Source: Oryzias latipes (taxonomy: Eukaryota > Chordata > Actinopteri > Beloniformes > Adrianichthyidae). Taken from it: 64,000 nt of DNA. The stretch covers positions 29,840,247 through 29,904,246 of the forward strand of contig NC_019867.2 of the NCBI RefSeq assembly GCF_002234675.1, given 5' to 3'. Below are positions 10,157-23,191 of the stretch, piece by piece (position 1 is the first letter of the stretch; each line of letters opens with the position of its first letter). The translations under genes were made by a program, and so were the position numbers. Below the pieces are notes generated by a model. The model was not told the origin of the DNA, made no database searches, and was given only the letters and a program-made list of their open reading frames with translations.

Positions 10157-13100
10157 ATGAAGGCAGAGTATCAAGTGACTGTTTACACCCAGGACATGGC
10201 CTATGCTGGCACCAAGGATGATGTGTACATCACTCTGGTGGGTAAACGGGGGAGCAGCCAACATGGGAAGCTGGGAAGAAACAAGTTTTTCTTCCATAGA
10301 GGGGATGTAAGTATTGATCATATGAGCCACACCTGCTACTGCACTGCTGCAAATAACCAATAGTGTAAAGAATGAGGCTTCTGGAAGATCCAAATAGAGA
10401 AGACAGAGGCTTGTGGGTAATTATTGCTGAACAAGTAAAACAAGACAAAGCCGTGAAAAATATGAATTAAAATGATAAAAGAAGGGACGAGAAATCTGTT
10501 GTGATCTACTGTGCTGCCAGACTTCCAGCAGCTGTTTCAATCTGGTCTCTTCTTCTTCTGCTTCGTCCCTTCAATCCCAATGGCCTGACTCTTCACTGTG
10601 CAAACAGGAGGACCTTGTACAATAACTGTGTGAACCTTTTGACAGAACTAAGTTGCAGAACCAACTTCCCAGTGCATGGACTTAGAAACTGCTGAGGGGT
10701 GTGGGGGGTGGACTGCATTGGAGAGTTCATAACCACGCTCCTCTGAGGAAGAGAAATAGTGACCTCCAGTGGAAGATCTTACATCATTTTTTAACAATAA
10801 TCTATTTTATCTCAGTTTTGAACCCCAGGGTTTCTGGCTCCTGCCCTTTTTGTGACCTTAGAGAGACAGTTTTTCATGTTTTGAGTGTGAGAGGCTTTCT
10901 GGCGTCTTTTTAATTGTGATTTTTATTTTTTACCATTCATTGTTTTATTTATGTGTCAGGGTAAAAGATGCTGGAGTTGTCTTTCTTTAAACTGTTGGGT
11001 CGTTTGTCCTGTTTTGAAAAATCGTGGGTGTTTAGGAATGTTCTTTGCTATGGTGTCTGATGGTGAATTGTGTTTGGCTACTATTTTGAGTAACGGATTA
11101 TTGTTCTTGCTATTTGTATTTCCCAGTTATCAACGATGTTTTAAAAAAAATCAAAACTTTTGGTTCTATGGCGCTTGGCACACAACTTTTAGGTATATGC
11201 AGTGTGGATCAAGAGTTTTATTTATACCCATTTATTTTTATTGTCATTTCATCCTCTGTTATTTTAACATATTTTTTTCTCTTTTAATCTGATCTGTTGC
11301 CACACTCTGCTCCCTCTTCATCAGCTTCATTACCCTCTCTTGTTCTGAGCTGCACATTCTCATCTGATACTTTCTGATTCTCTGCTAGTTTGTTGTAGAC
11401 CAGATTATGTCATGTTGTGTTACCTTTCTGTTCCTAAATCTATTTTTCTATTTTTGGACCTTGAGTTACCTGAAGATTTACTGACTGTTCTGACCTTCTC
11501 CATATAACTCTGTTTGGATGAACCCTTTGGACTGTTGGCTGGGTTTTTCTCTCAATGCACCCAGATCAACATACTGTAGCTCTTCATCCTTAGTTCTCTG
11601 AAATACAAACCTTCCTGAATGTCTACAAATTAACTGTGTATACCACTCCTGAGTTTCTGCCTTTCTTGGGTTGTTCATCTTCAGACATTAGTGACCTGTA
11701 TGCACTTATAAAATAGGCTCTGTGAGAGCTAAACATACACACACACACAAGTACAGCATGGTGATCTGAAGCATGAGTGACAATAAAATAAAATAAAAAA
11801 AGAAGTGAATCCATTGGAGATGCAGCTTCATTCAGCTGACTTCAGTTACTTGGGATGATGTTCTGAAAGCGTTTTCTCCTAAATCCAGGCGTCCACCTTC
11901 ACTGTGACCTGCTCTGCAGACCTCGGAGAGCTGCTGCTGATCCATCTTGAAAAACGTGGGCTTGTAATCAAAGACAGTTGGCTCCCTGCAAAAGTGGAGG
12001 TGAGGTCTTCTAATGGAAAGCTCTACGTGTTTCCCATCTACCATTGGTTAAAAGGAAACAAGAAGCACTTCTTCAGGGAGGGGGCAGGTCTGTTCCTCTC
12101 ACATGTACTTTGCTGTCCACATGCTGTCCTCCAGAATGATCTGACCTGCTTCTGGGCTTTTCTTCTCTCCTCTCAGCTGTGCTGGACTTCCAGGAGACGA
12201 ACCCTCAGGTGATCAAGACGCGGAGGAATGAGCTGAAGAATCAGAAGAATCTCTACAGGTCAGAGTTCAGATCTTAAAGATGTTCTTTATGGTGATGCTC
12301 CATCATGATCTTAACTCTGACTAGTTTTTAGTTAATTTATTCATGGTGTTCTAACTCATCCGTGCTTTGAGTTGTTTCAACCATTCTAGTATTGAAATGT
12401 TTTTGATACTTTATGATAATTTTATGCTCATCACAAAAATGAAGGTCTCATTGTGCCGGTCCCAAGTCTGGATAAATACAGAGGGTTGTTTTAGAAAAGG
12501 CATCCAACATGGAGTCTTTGTTTAGCTATAAAGGCAAATGAGACCAAACATATCCATACCGGACCAGTCGAGGCCTGGGTAAACAATGATCGCCATCAGT
12601 GCTGTTCACCGATAAGGTGCCGTTGGAAATTGGACTACAGTTGGTTGAAAAAAGAGAAGAGGAAGGTACATTCATAGGAAAAGACCAGGTAGAAATGTAG
12701 CAAAGCCAGAAGTTTATGAGCAGGGTTTAAATTGTTCTATCATGGTGGAGATGAGAAGAGAAATGGAATAGGAGTTATCTTAAAGGAGTTTGTTAGGAAT
12801 ATTGTGGAGGTAAAAAGAGAGTCAGATGGAGTGATGAGTCTGAAGATAGAAATCGAAGGTGTGATGTTTGTTGTTAGTGGGTATGCCTTACTGGTGAGAT
12901 GTGACATGGAGGAGAAGGAAAAATTCTGGTTGGACTTTATTGATGATGAGCATCCCTAGAAGTGATTTTAATGGACCTGTTGGTGCAGGAAACAGAGGTG
13001 ATGGGCAGGTTTTGTATCCAGGGAAGAAACATAGAAGATGGTGGTTGATTTGCAAAAAAATAGATATGACTGTAGTGAACACATTCTTTGAGAAGAGGCA

Positions 13101-16100
13101 GGAACATAGGGTGACCTATAAGAGTGGAGGTAGAAGCACACAGATAGATTACATCATGTGTAGAGGGTGTAATGTGAAGGAGATCAGTGACGGCAAAGTA
13201 GAGGAACATGAGAGTGTTTCCAGACAGTAGAGGATGGTGGTGTGTAGGAGGACTCTGGTAATGAAGAATATGGAGAAAGAAAAGTGAAAAGGAAGAGAAG
13301 AGGACAAACTGGTGGAAGCTGAAAAAGAAAGACAGTTGCATGACTTTTAAGAAGCAGTTGAAACAGGCTCTGGGTGGTCAGGAGATACTTCCAGATGACT
13401 GGATAACTGCAGCTAATTTGATCAGGGAGGCAAGTGGGAGTGTACTTGGTGTGTCATCAGGGAAGAAAGTTGATATGGAGACTTGAAGGTAGAATGAGGA
13501 GGTGCAGGAGCGTATACTAACTAAGAAAAAATGGGGCACTGAAAGGACTGAGGAGAGTAGACAGCAGCGTAAGGTGAAAGTGGAGGTATCAAAGGCTACA
13601 CAAAGGGCTTATGATGACTTGTATGCTAGGTTGGGTAGTAAAGAGGCAGAGTGTGCCCGATACAGATTAGAGAGACCGACATGGGAAAGACATGAAGGAG
13701 GTTAGGGGGATTAAGGATAGGGATGATAATGTATTGACACATATTATTAGTGTAAAGATGGAAAGAATACTTTGAAGAGTTAAGGAATTAAGAAAATCAG
13801 AAAGAACAAAGAATAGAAGATGCAACTGTTGTGGAGCAGGAAGTAACAAAAATTATTAAGGATGGAGTGAGGGTTCATTGGAGAGGATGATGAGTGGAAA
13901 GACACTTGGTCCTGATGAGATACCTGTGGAAGGATGTAAGTGTCTAGGAGAGATGGCTGTGGAGTTTTTGACTGGGTTGTTCAACAGGATGTTAGGTGGT
14001 GAGAATATGCTTGAGGAATGGAAGAGAAACGTGATGGTGTCCATTTTTAAGAACATGGGAGAGTTGTGGAAACAACAGAGGGCTAAAGCTGATGACCCAT
14101 CCAATGAAGTTATGGAAAGTTGAAGCTAGAATAAGAGCAGAAGTGAACATTTGTGAGCAGCAGTATGGTTTCATGCCAAGAAAGAGCACTATAGATGCAA
14201 TATTTTTTTTAAGGATGTTGATAAAGAAGGTCAGAGAAAGCTGTACTGTGGTAATGTATGAAAAAGTCTGGAGTGACAGAAAAGTATGTTAGAGTAGTGC
14301 AGGATATTTACGAGGGCTACAGGACAGGGGTATGGAGTGCTGTAGGGGTGACAGAGGAGTTAAAGGTAGAGGTGGGATTACATCATGGATCATCTCTGAG
14401 CCCCTTCCTGTTTGCAATGGTGATAGACAGGCTGACAGAGGAGGTTAGACAGGAATCACTGTGATGTTTTGATGTTTACAGACGATGTTGTGATTTGCAA
14501 CAAGAGCTGGAAACAGGTGGAGGAAAAGCTAGAGAAAGGAGAGGAATGAAGGATAGTTGCAGCAAGATGGGGTCCCATTATCTGTCACACACCTATGTGT
14601 GCGAAATTTGTTCTCCGCATTTCACCCATCTCCTGGCGGAGCAGTGAGCTGCAGACACAGCCGTGCTCGGGAACCATTTGGTGGCTTAACCACCCAATCC
14701 AACCCCTTAATACTGAGTGTCAAGCAGGGATGACTCTGTCTGGATTTGAACTCACGACCTTCCAGTCACAGGGCGGACACTCTTTCACAAGCCCACTGCG
14801 CTGGTTCAAGTATATGTGTGTGAATGAGAGGGACACAAGTGGAAAAGATAAAGAAGGTGGAGACTGTGAATGTGGGCAGGCATCCTCAACATTAGTCCTG
14901 GTAAAACACAGTCTCAGTCCTGTGATGAGATTGATGCCTAGCAAGGTGGTACCAGAGCCCACAGTGAAAAGTAACATCATAATCATGTGCCACTGTGACA
15001 GGAAGATATGCTAGAGTTATAGGAGAGCGAGAGTATGTAACATCTGGAGACTGCATAGCATCACTTAGAAAAATTTCTTTCATACCCAAATCTGGATATA
15101 TAATAAAAATAGATAAACCAGAGTCCACAGTAAACTGGATGGGTGCTGAGATAGAAGCAGTTGTAATGGTAACTGTGAGATGTCTGTCAGATGAGTCAGA
15201 ATTACTTTAAAACAGGATTTGGACCTTCACTATTTGCACAGCATTAACAGAGCGAGTCTGTGTTAAGCAGCATACACAGGCAACATAACCCGCCTTCTGA
15301 CAGCTCTGTCTGACAGCTAGCCGCAGCACTCAGGCATTTCAGGCTGTTTGTAAGATGTTTATCATAAGTTGAAGCAGAAGTAGAATTGCAGACAGCAGGG
15401 GCAGGTGTTGTCTTTTGGGGTACCTTTTGAAACTGTCTCCAGTCAACTGTTGGTCTCTTCTGAACAGCCACAACAGGAACCATCAGGGTGAAAGTTGAAA
15501 ATGACCTGGCTTGCTCCGTAGCTGCTTCTTCTTGAGTCGCCATAGTAACGGCTTTGTGCAGCGTCAGATACATGTTCAAGTAGTTGGTTCCCAATCATTT
15601 CATCCTGCTTATCATCAAAGCCACATGTTGCAGCTCAATCTCTTAAAGTGACTACATACTGCAAGTTGGATTCAGTCGGAGCTTGGGCACATTTTCTGAA
15701 AACGGTGCTCGGCAAAGTCATTCCGCCTACGTTTGAAGTGAGCTTTCAAAGCCTTCATGCCATCTTTCATAGTAGTACCTTGATCTGGAAGTGTGTAAAA
15801 CAGCCACTGACCTTGTGTCTTTGGAAAATATAGAAGAAGAGTTTTTTTCCTCTCCTGCAGTCGTTTGTCAGCTGACTAAGTAAGTGATTTAGGAACATTC
15901 TCTTCCAAGTATCCAGCGGTATGCTTGGAGGTGTTAAGAATAAGACGGTGTATTTGATTTGATTTGATTTGAAATGGTTTATTTCAAGCAATTAAGTAGA
16001 AATAATACACAACGGCAATATAAACATCAGTTATACATTCAAACAGTAACTAATCAAACTTAGGATAATTAGACATATTAATAAATATTGCTTGAAAGGG

Positions 16101-19100
16101 AGTGGGAGGAAGCGAACTTATATAATCCCACCCCGATTATACTGTAACCATTTTATTACATGATTTATCAATATCCGGTTCCCAGTTTTTATCAGACAGA
16201 ATTAAAAATCATAAGATATCGATAAAGCACATGACAAAGATGAATTACTTGTCTTCGTATTCCTGGGGTTTTTTCGGGGGCATGGTCAGCTCTCTTTTTT
16301 GAAAATCAACCTTTTAAGTAATTTGAAGATAGTTGTATTGAGAGGCACGCCACGCGTCCTGCCGTGTAACCCGGAACCGGATCGTATCTTTACACATAAA
16401 ACTTAAGTCTTTACAAACACAGTCACATGTAGACAGGACAGGTGATACTTATTTTCCTCTTCTCTTGCACTCAGTCTTATCTGGACACCTTCTGGTTACA
16501 TCAGAACACAACGGAATAATGTGGCCTGAAGCCGGGGCATAGAGACAACACTGATTTGATTGTTGCCATCTTCCAAATAAAAGCTTTTTCAACATGTACT
16601 ACTGAGTGGTTGTTGGTGACCATCCTCCTTGTGTTTTTGTATGAGTTTGTGTGTGTATGTTGTGTAATGGAATTTAGTGTGCAGATACTGAAAAATACAC
16701 TCAGAAGCAATTATAACTTGGTGAGCGGCAGTTTGGATGGACTACTATGTGTAGAAAGTGGTGTCGAGATGGAGTGTAGACATGTACCACAACCCTTGCA
16801 GTAGCTTCCATTGCCCAGTAGTCCAATTCCAAGGTGTCCCCTAGGCTGACTCTCTCCCAATACACCCTGAGGAAATGTCTTGCAGGAAAGTAGGGCAGTT
16901 TGGAACAAACTTCCAGACTTTTCCTAAAGCTTAAAGCACCAGGCTCCTCACCTAGGTGAATTTAGCAGAGGTGTTGCAGGGTACAGATCCCACAGGCCCA
17001 GTCACCCCACTATGTTAATATTATGTCCCAGAAACAGACCAGAGCCCCCTCCTCTAAGCCTCCAGTAAGAGATTGGGTGGCATTAACAAATCCGAAAGAC
17101 CAGAGTTGTCTGTGTGGATCTTCTTGAGAGATCCAGTCAACTCCAGTCAGTCAAACACCTCAGATCTCCTTTACATCGCATCACCATACAACATCTAACC
17201 CAGGAATAAACCGGTGGCCCAAAACTGGCACAACAAAACTCCACAAGAACAACACGTGCATCCATAGCTCTCATGGGCACACAAAAGCCCAATATTGTCT
17301 ATCAAAATTGCCGTCAAATGTAACCTTTAAAACTGAAGAGATCACACTGAAGCAGTCTGTTGGACGTGTCCAGGTCCCACTGGGATCAGAACTGCTCACA
17401 GTTGGCTCCCTCTGCTCTCTACTGTTCTGTTCTGCTCAGGTGGGCCGTTTACAAAGAGGGAACTCCCCTCTGCATGAAGGCAAATACCCTGATGTCTCTG
17501 CCCCTGGATGACCGCTACCCCTTCACAAGGGACCTGGAGTTCAGCTTCACAGCAGTGGCAGCGTAGGTGTCTGTTTCCTGATGGTTGGACATGTCAGAGT
17601 GACTTTGAGCTCAGGAAATGACTGTGCTGTTCTTGCTCTGCAGGCTGGCAAAGCTGGGTTTGAAGGCGTTGTCTCGTTGTATAGACAAGTGGAACAGCAT
17701 GAGCGACATCGAAAAGCTGTACAAAAGTCACGTGACCTCTACATCTGGTACTGTCATTCATTCAAAAACAAAAGAAAAAAAGAAGAAATGAACGATCCAT
17801 GTTTTCCAAAGGTTTCGTTGTGTGCACAATACCTTCCCTTCAGCATGTGGCAAGAACATCTTTGAATGTCCCAGTGTAAAATAAACCTTTTTTTACTCCA
17901 ACAAAACAACATATTTATAGGAAAAAATGTTTAATTTTCCAGGAAACATATTTTATTCAAGAAAAAGTTACAGCAACAAAATAATCCCAGTTAAAGAAAA
18001 TTTTACCAAGACTTGAACGAGATCATTTTTTCATCATTATTGCTATTTTGTTGTTATTACTACTGAGTAAAACACATATTGAAAGAGTGAAACACAACTG
18101 CAAACTTTTTTATCCAAAAGAATTTTCTTTGTTATACAAAGAAAGAGCTTTTCTGCTGAGACAGCTGTGTGAAACAGATTTGTTTTGTCAGATTACGTCA
18201 TGAAGCACTGGAGGGAGGACGCCTTCTTTGGCTACCAGTTTCTAAATGGAGTGAACCCGATGATGATCCGACGCTGCAAAACTCTCCCATCAAAGTTTCC
18301 TGTCCCCTCGAACATGATCTTTGGCAAGTCTTGGCTTACTCTGAGGACTGAAATGAAGGTAACAAGCTCCTGACACGCAGCAGACAGATTCTTCTCTGGT
18401 TTCTACATGAACGTAGTGCTAAAATCAACCTCCTCTTCCCATTCACGACAGAAAGGAAACATCTATCTGTCCGACTACAACATTCTGGATGGGGTGGAAA
18501 CAAACACCATAAATGGGAGGAAGCAGTTTCTAGCTGCTCCGTTGGTTTTGTTCCACAAGAACAAGTACAATGAGATGATGCCAATTGCCATTCAGGTGAG
18601 TAGAAGCTTCAGGAAGTATTTCCTCACAAAGAGTCAAGAACACACCAGCAGGCAAAGTTCTAGTCATCCTTATTACTGGTTCCTTATTTTAAGCCTAAAG
18701 CCTAAAAAACCTTGAGAAGTTTGTCAGAATCCAATTCACCTCGTTTCTATTCATTTGATTCAAATGTCACCAGTAAGTCTCAACGTACTACACAAAACTA
18801 AAGACATTTTTAAAATAAATAAGTTTCAAACATTTCACCTTACATCTATCTAATTTAGTCTAGATCATTCCAATTAGGCCATATTTTCAGAACTGTGTTA
18901 AAATAAGGGCCTGTAATAATGTCTAACAGAAAACACTGAGTTTGGGGTGCATTTTACACTCATAACACTGTTTAAAAGGACAGATAAAAACCTACAGAAG
19001 AACCAGATTCAGTAAGCTGACCTTCTAACCACCTGAGGTCAGACAGGACAAGGAATGCATAAAAGCATGGACATCTTCTGTGAGACAAACAAATAAGTTA

Positions 19101-22100
19101 GTAGCTACAGCACTAAGAGGACAAGAAAAAGAAAACACCCCATACAAAGGTAAAAATGACCAGTTTTTTCCAAAGACAACCCCTATCACTACAAGCATCA
19201 TGAAGGAATGAATGACCACTCATGGAGAAAGAGAGTGATAACAAAAGAAAAAACAAGTCATTGGAAATAATACAATAGGATTTTCTGGATTCCTTTTTTT
19301 TACAGTCTGGCTCTTTCAATTTGTGGCGCTATCTGCAGCGGCCTTAGCATTTGCCTATATTGTGTAATAGTCCACTGAACACATTGGCTAAAGTCTCCTT
19401 TATTTCCTAAGTAGATTGATGTATTTTGGAGTACAGGATTTTGTACAAGGGTTATCCTGCTGAGCTTTACCTTTTCACTATGCTGTCATCTGTTGGGTCA
19501 AGGCAGCAAAAACCAGGACAGAAAAATACCAAACAAACTGGTCAAATGAGACAGGTCTGTCCTGTGTTTTTCATAGAGTCTGTGGACTCTGCGTTTAGTC
19601 AACAAAAAGTTCCAAAAATAAATGGATGAGAATGAAACCAGACTGATGTCCGACATCTTTGTTGTGAAGATAACCTGAGACTTCTCTGACAGGACCAGGA
19701 GTCAGATCCTCCATGGATTTAATCATCACATGACACTTGTTGATTTCTCTGCAGCTAAAACAGAAACCAGGAAAGGACAACCCCATCTTCTTCCCCACGG
19801 ATTCAGAGTATGACTGGCTGTTGGCAAAGACGTATGTGAAGAGCGCAGACTTCAACCTGCATGAGCTCAACTTTCACCTGCTGCGCACTCACCTGCTGGC
19901 TGAGGTGTTTGCGGTTTCTCTGCAGCGCAACCTTCCCAGAGTTCACCCTGTCTTCAAGGTACCTGAAGCTGATCCGTCACAATGTTGATGTACTCTTTCT
20001 GGGTCTTCACCACTCTGTCTCCCTTTCAGCTCCTTATCCGTCACACACGCTACACCTTGCAGATCAATTTCTTGGCTCGAAACTTGCTCATCTCAAAGAT
20101 TGGAACTGTTACCCTGGTGAGGGAACTTCAGAAGATTTCTTCAGTATTTGTGGATCATCTGAAGTCTCTAAATTTGCTTTAATTGCCTGTTTAGTACACA
20201 GCATCTGGTGGAAAAGGCATACTGACCCTCTTGGACAGGAGTGTCTCCTCCATGACCTACAGATCCCTCTGCATACCTGATGACATCGCTGATCGCGGCC
20301 TGGAAGATGTGCCCAACTTCTACTACAGGGACGATGGGCTGAAGCTGTGGAACATCATGCACAGGTTGGTAGTTTCTATGCTTTAATTTTTACTTTAGCT
20401 ATAGTCATATGTACCACCACTGACCCGTACGTGTCTCCCGGGTTTTTGGGTTGTCCAGACCCAAAGAAGTTTGTAGCGAGGAATGGCAGCCTCTTAAAAG
20501 GAGCACAGATTCCCTTATACCCGTACGGGCATCTCAAGAGAAGTCATAAAAATGTAATGTACGATTGTCATGCGTCTGGTAAATGTATTTTGTATATTTG
20601 TGAGGCTTTTGGAAGATGGACACACTCATGTTGAATGAGTGATGCTACCATACAGTATTCCTACACCACACGCATCAGGCGGGTTCTTGAATGTTCACTC
20701 AAACTCCTTTCTGTCTCATTTCTATTTGTCTGGCTGGCTGCATGCAAGGAGCCTATAAGGATTATGCATTTGTCACGTAAACACAACTCATGAGATGGCT
20801 ATTCATGTAGATGTGACTTCCCTTTAGTTTTACTCCATGCTTCAATAAAACTAGTTTGTGTTATTGTGTTGTGGATTTATTCCACTCCCTTCTTCTGGGA
20901 GAATCCTGAGAAATGCCTTTACGCTTGAGAAAAGCCTTCACCTACTGGTCAGCAGAGCTCCTCTCCTCTTCATCATTGTTGGCATTAGTTGCATGCACAT
21001 TTGGTTACCAAGCAATTGATTTTGGAGTGTTGATCCAAGTTGTCCACTCATTCATTCATTCATTAATGCAGTCATTTCTCTTCTTCCGTTGTGACCATTT
21101 TGGAGTCATGGGGCTGCTGGAGCCTATCCTGGCCACTTGTAGGTGGAGACAGGGGACATCCTGGACAGGTCGCCAGCCTGTCGAAGTTGTCCACTAATTT
21201 CTCAAGTATATCAATCTTGTGTCTACTTGATCATTCAGGACTCAAAGTTTCTTTATTTCTTCCCTCCATCAGTTGTTTCTGTTGGATCTTAATGACTGTC
21301 CTCAGCCAAGAAATTGTGATTTTGTTCTGCCTTTGCATTCATTAATCACTTAGCTTTTCTTCTGGGCCTTGGTCAAATCGCTTTTTTCAATACATTTGCT
21401 ATAAATTATGTTTTAAGACACTGCTAAGTCTTAAAGTCTCGCCACTGTTGCATTGACCTGACACTGGACATAACTGAAATACAACTTAAATAACTCAACA
21501 CAAAATTTAAGTAAAGGTGTTTGGTTTGGTTTGTGTTCTTCTCCAAGGTTTGTTCACGACATCCTCAGCTTCTACTACAAGAACGATGGCATGGTCCAGA
21601 ATGATGCTGAGCTGCAGAACTGGATTCAGGAGATCTTTGAAAATGGCTTTCTGAGACGCAGTGAGACCGGTGGGTGAATTTTATAAAGTTGGAGATAAAT
21701 ACATTCCAGGAACATCAGATAATGGTTGATCTCATCTTAACCGCTGTAAGTGAAAATGTTTCCCTCCTAATCCTCAGGAATCCCACAGAAGTTTACCACT
21801 GTGGCTGAGCTGGTCAAGTTTGTTACCATGGTGATGTTCACCTGCTCTGCACAGCATGCTGCTGTGAACACTGGACAGGTGAGTCTGTTTGTTTAACTTA
21901 AATATTTAATAGAATAATGGAGAAGTCTTTTCTTTACCCATTAAAATGTCCTATTTCTTGCAATAAATCATTGTCACTACTGATTCAAACATTTCTTCCC
22001 TGAAGTATGACCTTTATGGCTGGATGCCCAATGGCCCCTCCACCATGCAGGAACCCCCTCCAACCCAGAAGGGTAAAGCAGATGAAGCCAGCTTCCTGTC

Positions 22101-22581
22101 CACTCTACCGGATGTTCAGACTACAGTAAACATTATGGCTACCGTCTGGTTGCTCAGTATGGAGGCCTCTGACGCGGTAAGAGAACAGGGGTTTTGACAG
22201 CATCTTTATTCTCTGAACCCTGATGACTTCAATCATTGTTACCGTGGTGACACTCCTGTACCACCATGTTCTGCTGAAGAGACTTTGGGATTTAATTCCA
22301 ACAATCTAACATGTGTTTATCTCTAAAACATTTGTGCAGATCTAGTTTTCTTAATGCTCCTGATAGAAATGTGTGACTGAAAATGTCTGTTTTCTCCACA
22401 GCAATACCTTCATGAGTTTGTAGAGGATCATTTCATTGAGGACTTTCCCAACCACAAGGTCACCGTGTTCCAGCGAGAACTCAAGAAACTAAGCAAAGAA
22501 ATCCAGAAAAGAAACAGGGATCTGGAGCTGCCATACACCTATCTGGATCCGAAGCTGGTGGAGAACAGTGTAGCCATTTGA
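10157..22581 (+). CDS. Arachidonate lipoxygenase-like enzyme (ALOX family), 14 exons
   Basis: Inserts dioxygen into polyunsaturated fatty acids using a non-haem iron. Exons: 10157-10306, 11889-12087, 12177-12258, 17440-17562, 17644-17747, 18192-18358, 18452-18595, 19755-19958, 20030-20116, 20195-20364, 21548-21669, 21778-21878, 22006-22176, 22402-22581. All have GT-AG borders and compatible phases, and sizes such as 82, 123, 104, 204, 87, 170, 122, 101 and 171 nt match the vertebrate ALOX pattern. The product is 667 aa: PLAT domain (1-115), then the catalytic domain. Iron ligands are seen at His364 and His369 (HLLRTH), His544 and Asn548 (SAQHAAVN), and the C-terminal Ile667. The stereocontrol site is Ala407, which predicts an S-lipoxygenase. 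[15 protein letters not shown] resembles the ALOX12B/ALOXE3 branch more than ALOX5, so I leave the symbol open. The frame is also open upstream to 10034, so an earlier start is possible. Confidence 0.9.
10700..11130 (+). mobile_element. LINE fragment with zf-RVT-like end, in lipoxygenase intron 1
   Basis: Translation shows [10 protein letters not shown] followed by [18 protein letters not shown], the CPFC...TVxH pattern of the C-terminal zinc-binding region of Tx1/Nimb-like fish LINEs. It is short and broken. Confidence 0.5.
12440..15010 (+). mobile_element. Degenerate RTE-like LINE in lipoxygenase intron 3
   Basis: It starts with GCCGGTCCCAAGTCTGGATA. Endonuclease-like sequence follows: [31 protein letters not shown] and ESVSRQHRMVV in shifting frames. 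Then come reverse transcriptase blocks: [43 protein letters not shown] and [11 protein letters not shown]. Several stops and frameshifts are present. The RT A block (FVDLEKAYDRV-like in relatives) appears deleted around 14230-14260. A SINE splits the element at 14567-14806, after which the reading [12 protein letters not shown] resumes. It is inactive. Confidence 0.7.
14567..14806 (-). mobile_element. tRNA-derived SINE nested in the RTE-like LINE
   Basis: Read on the minus strand from 14806 it has an A-box-like stretch (AAAGAGTGTCCGCCC context) and a B-box (GAGTTCAAATCC). The tail has CCATTATCTGTCACACACCT in plus orientation. The copy at 48797-49031 is clearly related. Confidence 0.7.
15250..15800 (-). 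mobile_element. Degraded Ty3/Gypsy gag fragment, antisense
   Basis: Minus-strand translation, with frame changes, shows a gag-like run: [19 protein letters not shown], then [18 protein letters not shown]. The second pattern (AxTIAxQxExAxxEA) is common to gag proteins of Mag-like Gypsy elements. There are no LTRs nearby. It differs from the young Gypsy at 49.2 kb. Confidence 0.45.
15945..16310 (-). mobile_element. Probable LINE 3' end with short tandem tail
   Basis: A (GATTT)n run at 15955-15970 is followed by GAAATGGTTTATTTCAAGCA and an AT-rich block with CTTATATAATCCCACCCCG. This is the look of a common fish LINE 3' UTR in antisense. The family is not identified. Confidence 0.4.
18596..19754 (+). 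other. Lipoxygenase intron 7, nothing recognised
   Basis: Intron DNA without recognisable repeats or coding potential. A poly-T stretch lies at 19292-19302. Confidence 0.4.
20365..21547 (+). other. Lipoxygenase intron 10
   Basis: A 1.2-kb intron. Between 20410 and 20640 is an unassigned block with two CCGTACG-type motifs. An L2-like tail is at 21048-21185. No exon is hidden here by the ALOX pattern. Confidence 0.4.
21048..21185 (-). mobile_element. L2-like LINE 3' tail
   Basis: An (ATTC)n run is followed by GGGGCTGCTGGAGCCTATCC and GGACAGGTCGCCAGCCTGTC. This is the widespread fish L2-type 3' end in antisense orientation, 5'-truncated. Confidence 0.6.
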
Positions 22582-22671
22582 ACCCTGCTGAGGGTCCACT
22601 TTCAGCAAAATCCTCCAACGTCAAACCCAGACTTATGCTATGTTATTTATTTTATTATATCAGTTTATTCT

Positions 22672-22890
22672 CTTCTTTTGGGGGAGCGGTGAGCTGCAGC
22701 CAAACTGCGCACGGAAGGCAGTAGAGTTAAGGGTCTTGCCTAAGGGCCCTCACTGGGGGATGTTAATTGCTCGCAATATGGTAATTGCCCCAGTATCATT
22801 GTTCATTCCCCTCCAGGGGGAGGGGACTCGAATCCAGATTTTCTGCGTGGTAGTCTGTCACCTTACCAACCAAACTACCCAGCCGCCATG
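22672..22890 (-). mobile_element. tRNA-derived SINE in the lipoxygenase 3' flank
   Basis: On the minus strand it begins GGGTAGTTTGGTTGGTAAGG, a tRNA-like A box. A B box GATTCGAGTCCC follows at normal spacing. The body ends in GGTGAGCTGCAGCC on the plus strand, a motif it shares with the other SINEs here. Confidence 0.6.
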
Positions 22891-23185
22891 CATCCATACT
22901 CGTTTTGATTCAAAGTCTAACTTTGAGACACTTTAATGATATGACATACAGTCATTCAAAGCAAAACATAAAATAACAAGAATACCTGTTGGACTTTATT
23001 AACATCCACCGTAGAACACGTACACCCTTTACATTGAGGCAGAACAACTGACTTCCTCACTTTGTGTCTTTTCAGTGCGGCTTTAAGTCAGTTCCAAGCA
23101 CTAAATAAACAACAGACAAACGTGAAATGTTACATGGAAAGTGAGGACATGTAATTAAAATGTCTACAATGTATCGAAACATTTG

Positions 23186-23191
23186 AATAAA
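23186..23191 (+). terminator. Possible poly(A) signal of the lipoxygenase gene
   Basis: AATAAA about 600 bp after the stop codon, with a second hexamer a few bases on. If used, the 3' UTR includes the SINE at 22672-22890. Confidence 0.35.

Noticed and set aside
14567-14806. A tRNA gene
   Set aside because: Only A- and B-box-like motifs are present in a longer repeated body; a clover-leaf and its context are lacking, and related copies exist at 48.8 kb. It is a SINE.
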